Part shown: positions 17,918 to 25,681 of the stretch, piece by piece
Layout of the letters: every line of letters starts with the position of its first letter
Position numbering within the stretch: the stretch's first letter is position 1
DNA from: Coriobacteriales bacterium
GTDB taxonomy: Bacteria > Actinomycetota > Coriobacteriia > Coriobacteriales > UBA8131
Length of the DNA: 43,725 nt
Assembly: GCA_031288185.1 (NCBI GenBank)
Contig: JAITRZ010000026.1
Span: forward strand, 1-43,725
Direction of reading: 5' to 3'
Program-made: the position numbers and the translations under genes
Notes under the pieces: generated by a model
Seen by the model: only the letters and a program-made list of their open reading frames with translations
The model's database searches: none
Told to the model about the DNA's origin: nothing

Positions 17918-18637
17918 ATGGCAAATGGCATTATTACTGAAAACGCCAAAAGCAAGAACCAAAACGCAGGCCTGCTGATAGACGTTTTAAGAAGCCGGAG
18001 CGAATTTTATCTGATGCTGGCTCGCTTCTACGCAAAACCCCTAACTCAGAGTGACATCGACCGGCTACGTGAGGTTGATTATTCTAAGACGGGAGCTGGC
18101 GAGCCGTTGATAGAAGCGGGCTTCAATGATATCGCGCGCTTTTTGCGCAGACAGCATACCGGCATCCGCCAGCAGCTGGCTACTGACTTTACCATGACCT
18201 TTGACGGCGTGGCTACTTGGGAGGATAAGGTGGCTGTGCCCTATGCCTCGGTTTTTTTAAGTGAGGAAGGACTGCTTGCGCGCGAGCCGCGCAACGAGGT
18301 TTTTCTGTTGTTCAAGAAAGAGGCCTTACGCTTGAAAGAAGGGGTAAACCTGCCTGAGGATCACCTCTCGTTTGAGCTGGAGTTCTTAAGCATCATGTCT
18401 CTGCGCAGTGTGGATGCCCTGAAGGCAGATGACAGGGAACAGGCCCTGCGCAATCTCAAAATTTCCGCCAACTTCATTCGCGAGCATCTGCTCACCTGGT
18501 TTGAGATGCTTAATGACCGAGCGATGCAACTGCTGGAAACGCGCTTTTATCAAGGGGTACTTAAGATCACCAAGGGCTATTTGAACATGGATCTGGTAAC
18601 CATTGCTGATCTTGTAGATGAGATAGAGACGCTGTGA
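17918..18637 (+). CDS. TorD/DmsD-family molybdoenzyme chaperone
   Basis: Cytosolic all-helical chaperone of 239 residues that would hold the Tat substrate until its cofactor is inserted. The family pattern is visible: helical RSRSEFYLMLARFYAKPLT near the start, VPYASVFLSEEGLL in the middle, then LSFELEFLSIM. The ATG at 17918 has AGGAGA upstream; an in-frame ATG at 17894 is weaker. Its last codons overlap the next gene (GTGA). Its place in the operon supports service to the enzyme at 13038. Confidence 0.82.
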   Translation: MANGIITENAKSKNQNAGLLIDVLRSRSEFYLMLARFYAKPLTQSDIDRLREVDYSKTGAGEPLIEAGFNDIARFLRRQHTGIRQQLATDFTMTFDGVATWEDKVAVPYASVFLSEEGLLAREPRNEVFLLFKKEALRLKEGVNLPEDHLSFELEFLSIMSLRSVDALKADDREQALRNLKISANFIREHLLTWFEMLNDRAMQLLETRFYQGVLKITKGYLNMDLVTIADLVDEIETL

Positions 18638-19482
18638 ACACCAGCTCAGATGAAAAGAGGGCGGGCAAAAAGGAAGCGAGCGACGACATAACGCCACAGG
18701 CGGTCGATGATGCTGGTGCTAACGACGCTGATGCGTCTGATATTGCTGATGCGGCCACAAGCCGCTTTGCATCTGGTGGTTCCTCTGCATCTGATAATCT
18801 GCAACAGGCATCGGGCTTAGACGGAAAGCAGCACACGGGCATTTCCCGGAGTATTTCCCGGCGCGCACTCATCTACGGAACGGCCGGCATAGCGGCGCTT
18901 TTTGCTCTGGGAGGCGGCCTGCGACTGACGTTTGGCGCGGTAGTGCCGCTCCGACCACCGGGCGGACAGAACGAGGCAGAGTTTGCCGCCCGTTGTATCA
19001 AATGTGATCGCTGCCGTAGCGCCTGTCATTTAGGAGCCATCGGCGTGGCCAGCGTCAATAACGGCCTGCTTAACGCGCGCACACCCACCATGCAGTTTCG
19101 CAGGGGCTATTGCGACTTTTGTGCGGGAGTACCCGACCATCGCGCAGTTGATGGAACCGATCCCGGCCTGCTGTGCGTGGCAAACTGTCCAACCGGCGCG
19201 CTGATGCCCTTTGACAAGGCAGCCGAGTGGATTGCGCCGGCCGTTATTGATGCCGAGGAATGCGTGGCATTTAAGACGCGTGGAGCCTGTGGCATCTGTG
19301 CTGACCGTTGCCCCTTTGAAGCGATCAGCCTGGATACCAACCTGCGCCCCGTGGTGAACGAGGACAAGTGCAATGGTTGCGGCTACTGCGAGTTCATCTG
19401 CCCATCAAATTCCTACCGTTCTTATAGTGGTTCCAACAGGCGAGGGGTTAATGTGGAACGCCGTGAGGGTAGGCGACCATGA
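18634..19482 (+). CDS. NapG-like exported polyferredoxin
   Basis: 282 residues, GTG start overlapping the TorD-like stop. Residues ~1-70 are polar and low in complexity (repeated Asp-Ala and Ser). Then SRSISRRALIYGTAG and a hydrophobic stretch form a Tat-like or membrane-anchoring segment. Four cluster sets follow: CIKCDRCRSACHLGA, CDFC with CVANCPTGA, CGICADRCPFEA and CNGCGYCEFICPS. It resembles NapG, which with NapH passes quinol electrons to periplasmic reductases. The low-complexity stretch in front of the Tat-like segment is unusual and could hide the signal. Confidence 0.85.
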   Translation: MNTSSDEKRAGKKEASDDITPQAVDDAGANDADASDIADAATSRFASGGSSASDNLQQASGLDGKQHTGISRSISRRALIYGTAGIAALFALGGGLRLTFGAVVPLRPPGGQNEAEFAARCIKCDRCRSACHLGAIGVASVNNGLLNARTPTMQFRRGYCDFCAGVPDHRAVDGTDPGLLCVANCPTGALMPFDKAAEWIAPAVIDAEECVAFKTRGACGICADRCPFEAISLDTNLRPVVNEDKCNGCGYCEFICPSNSYRSYSGSNRRGVNVERREGRRP

Positions 19483-20732
19483 AAATGACTACCGCGCGCA
19501 AGCTGACGGTCTTGGCAGGCGTTGTACTGGTTGTAGGAGGCCTGCTGTTTCATACAGGCACCGGTACTCTCTCCTCCTTTGGCTGGCGCCAGATAGCTGC
19601 TATCTGCCCACTGGGGATTTTTGAGGTATTTCTGGCAGATGAATTTGCTGCTCCAACTGCCATAATTGCGGCCGTTTTGATGGTTGTGGGTATTATCTTA
19701 TTGGGTAAAGTGTTTTGCGCCTGGCTCTGCCCCGTCCCGCCCCTGCGCGACCTGTTGTCTCCCCGCAAACGCAAGACCGTTCGCCTGAAGACTGAAGAAG
19801 CGTCTGCGGCCCCAGAAAAGACTCATCCGGAAGCTGATGAAGGACTCGCAGCCCCAGAAAAAGTTCGCTCGACGGCTTCTGAAGTTCCTGCGGCACCAGA
19901 AAAGACTCGTCCGGAAGTCACTCGCCCAGAAGCTGATCGTGCGGAGGCTGCTTACCTGGAGGCTGTGCCTTTGGAGATCTCAGGGGCTGATCGCACATCA
20001 GGGGCTGCTCGCACAGATGCTGTACCTTCGGAGGCTGCTCGCTTGGAGGCTGTAGCTTTGAAGGCTGACGCAGATGCGCACGCTGGCATTGGCAACTTGG
20101 ACGCAGGCACCTGTTCTGGCAGTTCTGATATAAGCGCTCGCACATGTAAGTCTGGCGGTTTCGCTCGCGCATGCAAACCAAGTGATGGTGGATGCACGAG
20201 CTGCCAGCAGCGACGACGAGCAGGGTTTGACTCACGCCATCTGATCCTTGGCGGCACCCTGCTAACAGCCGTGGTCTTTGGTTTTCCGGTGTTTTGTATC
20301 GTCTGCCCCATTGGTCTGAGCTTTGCTACGCTCATTGCTCTGTGGCGCCTTGTCGGCTTTAGTGAGTTAACACTTTCCCTGCTCGTGTTTCCGGTCATTG
20401 TGATATTTGAACTGTTGGTGCTGCGTAAATGGTGCCATCGGTTTTGTCCACTGGGAGCCCTAGTATCACTGCTCAGTATCCCTAACCGATTCCTGCGCCC
20501 AACAGTTAATAAGGATGCGTGTATTCGCTTAAATGGTGGGGAGTGCACTATCTGCGCTGACGTCTGCGATGAGCTGTTGGATCCACACTATGCGCACAGT
20601 CTGCACGAATGCACCAAATGTGGTGTCTGCAAGGAAAAATGTCCCACCGGCGCTATTCGCTTTTCTCTCCTGCCCCAACGCGGTGCCTACCTTGAAGAAG
20701 AACACTGGCGGGATCGCTCCGTGCCTGAGTAG
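19479..20732 (+). CDS. NapH-like membrane ferredoxin with a ~145-residue repeat-rich insertion
   Basis: Membrane quinol-oxidising partner of NapG. Four or so helices are interrupted by CPLG (AICPLGIFEVF), CAWLCPVPPLRD, CIVCPIGLSF and CHRFCPLGAL motifs, ending in CTICADVC and CTKCGVCKEKCPTGA cluster sets. It has 417 residues against ~290 for NapH. Residues ~104-248 are an Ala/Glu/Pro-rich segment with repeated AAPEKTRPE-like and EAARLEAV-like units, placed in a loop between helices. Motifs on both sides are intact and the frame is open, so the insertion seems tolerated. It offers a second quinol route beside the DmsC-like anchor. The start overlaps the upstream gene (ATGA). Confidence 0.83.
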   Translation: MKMTTARKLTVLAGVVLVVGGLLFHTGTGTLSSFGWRQIAAICPLGIFEVFLADEFAAPTAIIAAVLMVVGIILLGKVFCAWLCPVPPLRDLLSPRKRKTVRLKTEEASAAPEKTHPEADEGLAAPEKVRSTASEVPAAPEKTRPEVTRPEADRAEAAYLEAVPLEISGADRTSGAARTDAVPSEAARLEAVALKADADAHAGIGNLDAGTCSGSSDISARTCKSGGFARACKPSDGGCTSCQQRRRAGFDSRHLILGGTLLTAVVFGFPVFCIVCPIGLSFATLIALWRLVGFSELTLSLLVFPVIVIFELLVLRKWCHRFCPLGALVSLLSIPNRFLRPTVNKDACIRLNGGECTICADVCDELLDPHYAHSLHECTKCGVCKEKCPTGAIRFSLLPQRGAYLEEEHWRDRSVPE

Positions 20733-21034
20733 GGGGTGTCTCAGGCTCGTTGCACCAACGTTGCGCTTATTTCGTTGAGCCGGTTGACAGGTCGCAAGCT
20801 CGTTGGGCCGGTTGTTGCCGGTGGCATACCGCCAACCGACCTACCACCTCAGACAATCATGCCACAGCAAAGCATATCTCTCCTTGCCTGCGCCCTTCTC
20901 CCCGGTAACTGTGTTAAAATCCTGCTTTGTTTGTCTTTGTTTTCCTTTGACGACTGCCTGCCATGGAGGCTTTCATGCACTATCAGGCAAAAGTTCGCGC
21001 AAAAAAGCAACGGCGACATAACTTCAAGGCCCAT
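20733..21034. other. 302-base gap between the NapH-like gene and tRNA-Ala
   Basis: No supported gene. The first ~100 bases hold three degenerate copies of CTCGTTGxxCC, and GGCTC/GAGCC can form a weak stem. No consensus promoter for the tRNA could be chosen with confidence. Confidence 0.5.
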
Positions 21035-21110
21035 GGGGATGTAGCTCAGCTGGGAGAGCACTACGTTCGCAACGTAGGGGTCGTGGGTTCAAGTCCCATC
21101 ATCTCCACCA
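21035..21110 (+). tRNA. tRNA-Ala (anticodon CGC), CCA encoded
   Basis: Acceptor GGGGATG pairs with CATCTCC (one G-T pair). The D arm GCTCAGCTGGGAGAGC is typical. The anticodon stem CTACG/CGTAG encloses TTCGCAA with anticodon CGC, and the T arm has GGTTCAAGTCC. CCA is at 21108-21110. It is the last host-like gene before the AT-richer CRISPR region. Confidence 0.95.
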
Positions 21111-21121
21111 TACAACACTTG

Positions 21122-21145
21122 TACGAACCCTGCTTGGGGTTCGTA
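21122..21145 (+). terminator. Hairpin after tRNA-Ala
   Basis: TACGAACCC and GGGTTCGTA form a perfect 9-bp stem with loop TGCTTG, 11 bases after the tRNA CCA. No T-run follows, so it is a terminator-like or processing hairpin. Confidence 0.5.
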
Positions 21146-21351
21146 TGAAAATACATCTGCTCCGCTACGCAAAGGGAGAAACATGAAGAACGATAAGATG
21201 TGAAACCCTGCCCCGCATGCGTTGGCCATATACGCGACGTTTACAGTAGAGTAAAATCCTTGATGCATGCCAGAGCCAAAGTCACATATCTCAGCTTAAC
21301 GTTGCATACCACCATGTAGGAACTACGGGGAGCCATTTTGCTGCGGAAGTT

Positions 21352-22127
21352 ATTTCAATCCACGCGATCCGTGTGGATCGCGACCAGTACAGGAGCGAGT
21401 ATTTCGAGCCCGACAAGAGATTTCAATCCATGCGATCCGTGTGGATCGCGACCAGGTCCTTTTGGATAAGTAGCCGACACTGCCCGTATTTCAATCCACG
21501 CGATCCGTGTGGATCGCGACAAACGCAGAGACGAGTGCTACAGTGGCACCGATATTTCAATCCACGCGATCCGTGTGGATCGCGACCGAGGGTAGAGGCT
21601 GCCTGCCTGGCAGCAGAAGAAATTTCAATCCACGCGATCCGTGTGGATCGCGACCTCAACCTCTCTCATAGACACAGCCGCCGCCGGTAATTTCAATCCA
21701 CGCGATCCGTGTGGATCGCGACCGCTGCCGGTGGCGTAAGGCTCATAGGGATGGCTATTTCAATCCACGCGATCCGTGTGGATCGCGACGGCGATTGACG
21801 AGTAACAACACATCAATCACCTATATTTCAATCCACGCGATCCGTGTGGATCGCGACATTTTTGCCAGCGCATTTCATGTTTATTGCCTCCATTTCAATC
21901 CACGCGATCCGTGTGGATCGCGACAGTGGTAGGTAATAGCATGTAGGTGGTATATGTATTTCAATCCACGCGATCCGTGTGGATCGCGACTTCTAGGCAG
22001 CCTGCAGATCCTAAGCCAGTTTTTATATTTCAATCCACGCGATCCGTGTGGATCGCGACCCCCAGTCATAATCACTATTTTCATCAGTGATGGAATTTCA
22101 ATCCACGCGATCCGTGTGGATCGCGAC
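21352..22127 (-). CRISPR. Type I-C CRISPR array, 12 repeats and 11 spacers
   Basis: Twelve 33-base repeats start at 21352, 21420, 21488, 21554, 21622, 21690, 21757, 21825, 21892, 21958, 22027 and 22095; spacers are 33-36 bases. On + each repeat begins ATTTCAATCC and ends GGATCGCGAC. The - strand version therefore ends GTGGATTGAAAT, the usual type I-C crRNA handle, so transcription is on -, the same direction as cas2. The repeat contains the stem GCGATCC/GGATCGC. The repeat at 21420 has one C-to-T change (21431), near the leader-distal end as expected for an old unit. All others appear identical, suggesting an intact array. Confidence 0.98.
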
Positions 22128-22311
22128 CGCTAATTGTTCAAGCAAGCTCAACAATCAGCACAAAATATAGTTATAGGGAAACATAATCGCTGGACAATCA
22201 CAATTCGATATGCAGTTTTCAAGGTGCTTTTCGGTGCGAAAGCCTCAGAAAATAATGTTCACTTGCGCTTCGCACCGCATATCTATGCTAAACGAAAACT
22301 AATGGTTTGTG
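22128..22311 (-). promoter_or_regulatory. CRISPR leader with candidate promoter and inverted repeat
   Basis: The 184 bases between cas2 and the first repeat are AT-rich. On -, TTGTCC (22197-22192) and TATAAC (22175-22170) are 16 bases apart and point into the array. Farther upstream CGGTGCGAA (22232-22240) and TTCGCACCG (22269-22277) are an exact inverted repeat 28 bases apart. It could be a Cas1-Cas2 or host-factor site, or a transcription-end hairpin after cas2. Confidence 0.55.
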
Positions 22312-22602
22312 TCACAGAACCAAAGGATCCGTAACGTCAAATGATGCTTTTGCACCATAGTGTTCAACTTTACTTTTATAATTATTTCCGAGGAAGTAAA
22401 ATCGCAGGCTATCGGTTTCAAAATTGATTTCTTTTAGCAGCTTGTCTTTCACGACGCGTAGTTGCATGGCATCAATATTGCACTCAAATACAGAATTTTG
22501 AACGCGCTGTCCGTAATCCACACATAGCTTTGAGACACGCCGAAGCCTCTTGCGTCCTGCCAGCGCTTCCGTATTCACGTCATATGTTATCAGTACTAAC
22601 AT
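22312..22602 (-). CDS. cas2: CRISPR-associated endoribonuclease-fold protein Cas2
   Basis: Adaptation subunit of 96 residues that bridges Cas1 dimers during spacer integration. The start MLVLITYDVN carries the conserved Asp8, then GRKRLRRVSKLCVDYGQRVQNSVFEC, typical of I-C Cas2. It is the last cas gene before the leader and lies 95 bases after cas1. Confidence 0.96.
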   Translation of the reverse strand: MLVLITYDVNTEALAGRKRLRRVSKLCVDYGQRVQNSVFECNIDAMQLRVVKDKLLKEINFETDSLRFYFLGNNYKSKVEHYGAKASFDVTDPLVL

Positions 22603-22697
22603 TGTAACAATCCCATCGCTCTATTATTATCATTATTTTCCACACAGCATATCCCAGCGACACATCAATAAGAGTTTTACAGCCTCGCGCGTTATCA

Positions 22698-23729
22698 TCA
22701 TTTCCACATAAACGGCGGATAGGCATCCAGGTCGCCGCGCAAATGCCGTGCAAGTAATAACGCCTGCGCATGAGGAACTAAACCCCACTCTATCTTTTCT
22801 CTCAAAAATGGATGTTCTATCTTTTCCCGTTTCCGATTCTGCCACGCCTTCAAAAATTCTTTTCTCGCATCGTCTTTCAATATCACCGCGCCGCTCTCCT
22901 TTTGCTGAAAATCTGATGCCTCTATCCGGCGCGTGTTTATCATGCTCAACACAAATCGATCCGCGAATACTGATCGCAATTCCTCCATCAAATCGAGAGC
23001 AAGCGACCTACGCCCTGGCCTGTCACGATGCAAAAAACCGACAAACGGGTCAAGCCCCACCGAGTTCAATGCCGAAGCTGTTTCTGCAGCAAGCAACACA
23101 TAAGAGAGGGAGAGCATCGCGTTGACCCGATCCGTTGGTGGCCTGCGGTTTCGCGTCTTAAAGAAAAAACTTTCTTTCTCATTCAAAATAAGTTCGTCAA
23201 ATACCGAGAAATATCTTGTCGCCGCTTCACCCTCAATACCGCGCACGGATTCAAGCGTATCCACATCGCGCAACTTCCGTACCGAATCTGCAATAAAGGT
23301 CGACGCCCTCTTTATTTGCTCCCCATCAACGCGCATGTCATGATCCCGCACGGCGCGCTCGAGCACCCAACGGCTGTTATATAATTTTCCAATAATAATA
23401 TTGCGCGCAAGCCTCGCGCTTGCATTCTCATCATCCGCAAGGCGGTACTGTGTCCTACGAAGCAGCACATTTCCTTTGCTGGAACCGGTGACGCTCGCCA
23501 AAAACTGCCCGTTTCCCGTCAAAAACGACAAGGCTATCGCCCGTTTGGCGCATGCTCCCATCAATGCAGGACTCGCCCCCGTATAGCCAAATGTTACAAT
23601 ACCCTCAAGGTTGTGCAGCGGCACACGCAACACTTCATTCTCGTTTCTGAGAATCACGATATTTTCCCCATCTAATGACAGGTAGGCATCCGGCGTTGTG
23701 ATATAAAGCGTGTTGAGCAACCTTCGCAT
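22698..23729 (-). CDS. cas1: CRISPR integrase Cas1 (type I-C)
   Basis: Integrase of 343 residues that inserts spacers at the leader-proximal repeat. The metal-binding set is visible: Glu166 in RGIEGEAATRYF, His234 in GFLHRDRPGR and Glu249 (or Asp246) in LALDLMEELRS. It starts with RRLLNTLYITTPDAYLSLDG, a usual I-C opening. The start overlaps the cas4 stop (TGATG), as in many I-C operons, fitting a Cas4-Cas1 complex. Length is normal. Confidence 0.97.
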   Translation of the reverse strand: MRRLLNTLYITTPDAYLSLDGENIVILRNENEVLRVPLHNLEGIVTFGYTGASPALMGACAKRAIALSFLTGNGQFLASVTGSSKGNVLLRRTQYRLADDENASARLARNIIIGKLYNSRWVLERAVRDHDMRVDGEQIKRASTFIADSVRKLRDVDTLESVRGIEGEAATRYFSVFDELILNEKESFFFKTRNRRPPTDRVNAMLSLSYVLLAAETASALNSVGLDPFVGFLHRDRPGRRSLALDLMEELRSVFADRFVLSMINTRRIEASDFQQKESGAVILKDDARKEFLKAWQNRKREKIEHPFLREKIEWGLVPHAQALLLARHLRGDLDAYPPFMWK

Positions 23730-24418
23730 CAGGCATTATGCTCCCTATTTCCGTCGGCCACATAACGTGATATATAATCCTTGACGCTACGTTCAGCCTT
23801 CGGCAATTTCGGCAGGCAGACATCCTTCATAGAGCAGGCATTGCAGGATTTCGTCGGCTTGACGCGCGGTGTATAACCACGTCGATAATAGTGATGCATC
23901 TCTCCAAACATCAACTTCACGGTATCGCGTAATGTCTCCGTCAGTTCGACCGGTTCGCGGCGCCGGATTTCTCCGTAATAGAGATATGCCTTTTCAATAT
24001 CATCACAGGCAAGCATCTCTTCGAGACACAGTGCCTGCGCGCATAATTGAAATCGGTCAGCATTGGATAATTTCGGCCTCCCGCGCTTATACTCTATCGG
24101 ACATGGCACCCATCTGCCGCTTCGGCCAGACAGCGGTACACCATGCGCTTCATCGCGACGGAATTCCACAACATCGCATTGTCCCGACACACCCATCGCT
24201 CGTGACAAAACCGGCATCTCCCGTGTCACGATCACATCGCCACGCTTTTCTGTGAAGAATGGGTCATGTGCGCGCTCATGCAATAGTTTCCCCTCAACCG
24301 TCCGCACATTCTCTGCCCATTGCTTCTCAACATGAATCAAGGCCCATTGCCTGCGGCAAAACGAAAAATGCTGAATGCCCGAGAGTTGGAGATAGTCTTC
24401 TTCGGGAATGATACCCAT
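23729..24418 (-). CDS. cas4: Cas4 exonuclease-fold adaptation protein
   Basis: RecB-like nuclease with an Fe-S cluster that trims prespacers and selects the PAM. Cluster cysteines are Cys21 (FCRRQW) and Cys192, Cys195 and Cys201 (SCNACSMKDVC). The nuclease core has Asp82 (CDVVEF), Glu109 and Lys111 (PIEYKRG). It has 229 residues, normal for the I-C form. It begins two bases after the cas7 stop, with no clear ribosome site of its own, suggesting translational coupling. Confidence 0.96.
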   Translation of the reverse strand: MGIIPEEDYLQLSGIQHFSFCRRQWALIHVEKQWAENVRTVEGKLLHERAHDPFFTEKRGDVIVTREMPVLSRAMGVSGQCDVVEFRRDEAHGVPLSGRSGRWVPCPIEYKRGRPKLSNADRFQLCAQALCLEEMLACDDIEKAYLYYGEIRRREPVELTETLRDTVKLMFGEMHHYYRRGYTPRVKPTKSCNACSMKDVCLPKLPKAERSVKDYISRYVADGNREHNA

Positions 24419-24420
24419 TG

Positions 24421-25290
24421 CTATATTTTGCGAATAACTTCAACGCCTTCGGGGGGATCGCCTATTGTAATTGTGTAATCGCTATATGCGCGCGGCACAG
24501 TTACGCTCAAATTGCGCTTTACATCGACAAGTTCAAACAGTTTGCTCGACGGTGCGTTCCCCAGTTCACTCGCATGCTTGAATATAATAAGCTCGCGCAA
24601 TGTCATCTTGCCTCTAGCCGCTGAATGATCAAACTCAAACATTCTGAGGATAGCTTCCCAAAGCAGCTCCAAGTCATCCTCAGAGAATCCAGTGATTCTT
24701 TGAGCAAGGTTTGCCGAAACAAAACCTTCTTGCTTATACAGCCCATAGGGTACAATATGCTTACGCCCCATTTCTGTCGACGCGGTTTCTGCCTTTTCCA
24801 CCGTCGTAATTGCAACACGTGTAATAGTTATTTCATTTGGCACAATTGGATCGACACTTTCGCCGAATGCAAGCTGTACTGGCCCACGTACCTGCCCCGC
24901 TACATTTGAAAGCTCTTTATCCGTCGCAGCAGTCGTCATCACGGCACCAAATGTGCGAATATCATAGAAATTTTCACACATAAAATCGCGAAAACCTTTA
25001 CTTTTTTCAGCTTTTGGCCTATTCGCGACCGCATCAACACCCTTCTTGTCTTGTGTGTTAAGTGGCACATCTTGTTTCACATAAATATCGAAACCTGCCG
25101 CACCGTCTTTAACTATTTCCACGTAGTTACGGATCTTGCGCTTGATACATACATCCGTAACGATGCCATACCCAGTCTCTGGATCCATGCGCGGTATATT
25201 ACCTGCATCGGGGTCACCGTTCGGATTGCCATTCTCAACATCATAAAGCAGTACGAACTCATAGCGATTCTTGATTGCATGCTCACTCAT
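24421..25290 (-). CDS. cas7c: Cascade backbone protein Cas7 (Csd2)
   Basis: Repeated backbone subunit of the type I-C interference complex that coats the crRNA spacer. It opens with NRYEFVLLYDVENGNPNGDPDAGNIPRMD, cited here as NGNPNGDPDAGNIPR, the Csd2 signature, and continues TDVCIKRKIRNYVE. It has 289 residues, normal. The start is 8 bases inside the end of cas8c and has AAGGAGG 9 bases upstream, a strong site that suits the high copy number of this subunit. Confidence 0.97.
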   Translation of the reverse strand: MSEHAIKNRYEFVLLYDVENGNPNGDPDAGNIPRMDPETGYGIVTDVCIKRKIRNYVEIVKDGAAGFDIYVKQDVPLNTQDKKGVDAVANRPKAEKSKGFRDFMCENFYDIRTFGAVMTTAATDKELSNVAGQVRGPVQLAFGESVDPIVPNEITITRVAITTVEKAETASTEMGRKHIVPYGLYKQEGFVSANLAQRITGFSEDDLELLWEAILRMFEFDHSAARGKMTLRELIIFKHASELGNAPSSKLFELVDVKRNLSVTVPRAYSDYTITIGDPPEGVEVIRKI

Positions 25291-25681
25291 CGTTGTTATC
25301 CTCCTTTAGCTCTGGCTCTTTAACTTTTTTTGATGTGAACAGGTCCTGCATCTGGTGATAGTATCCAAGGATAAAACGTCCTTGATCATCGAGGCTCAAT
25401 GCAGCGGGGAAAGGCTCTGCCTCCACGTCCAGCTTGTCGAGCAGTTCTTCTTTCAGTTTCTCATATCTCACTGCGTAGTCAGATTTCGCAGCATGATGCA
25501 TTGACAGTTTTAATAATGTCGGGAATACGCTCCTCGGATTTGCACAAGCACTCGCAAAATAGCGATCGCGAATCGTCGCGTTAAGCATACCCCCTGACGC
25601 GCTAATTTGCAATTGCTCCAACACCGCGAACAATCGCCCTAGCACGTACGGTTTATTGTCTGAATTTGGATTTAGTGACAC
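25283..25681 (-). CDS. cas11c: Predicted internal Cas11c, from a GTG inside cas8c
   Basis: Type I-C complexes are known to contain a small subunit translated from within cas8c. Here codon 471 of cas8c is GTG (25681-25679) and is preceded on - by AGAGAGG (25696-25690) with an 8-base gap, a good ribosome site in the middle of a gene. It would yield 132 residues starting at SLNPNSDNKPYVLGRLFAVL and including the conserved ATIRDRYF and GYYHQMQDLF. An ATG at 25720 is an alternative but has a poorer ribosome site. Supported by position and site only. Confidence 0.58.
   Translation of the reverse strand: MSLNPNSDNKPYVLGRLFAVLEQLQISASGGMLNATIRDRYFASACANPRSVFPTLLKLSMHHAAKSDYAVRYEKLKEELLDKLDVEAEPFPAALSLDDQGRFILGYYHQMQDLFTSKKVKEPELKEDNNDE

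Noticed and set aside
21373-22084. Several open frames with repeated proline/aspartate-rich peptides
   Set aside because: They are translations of the CRISPR repeats and spacers.
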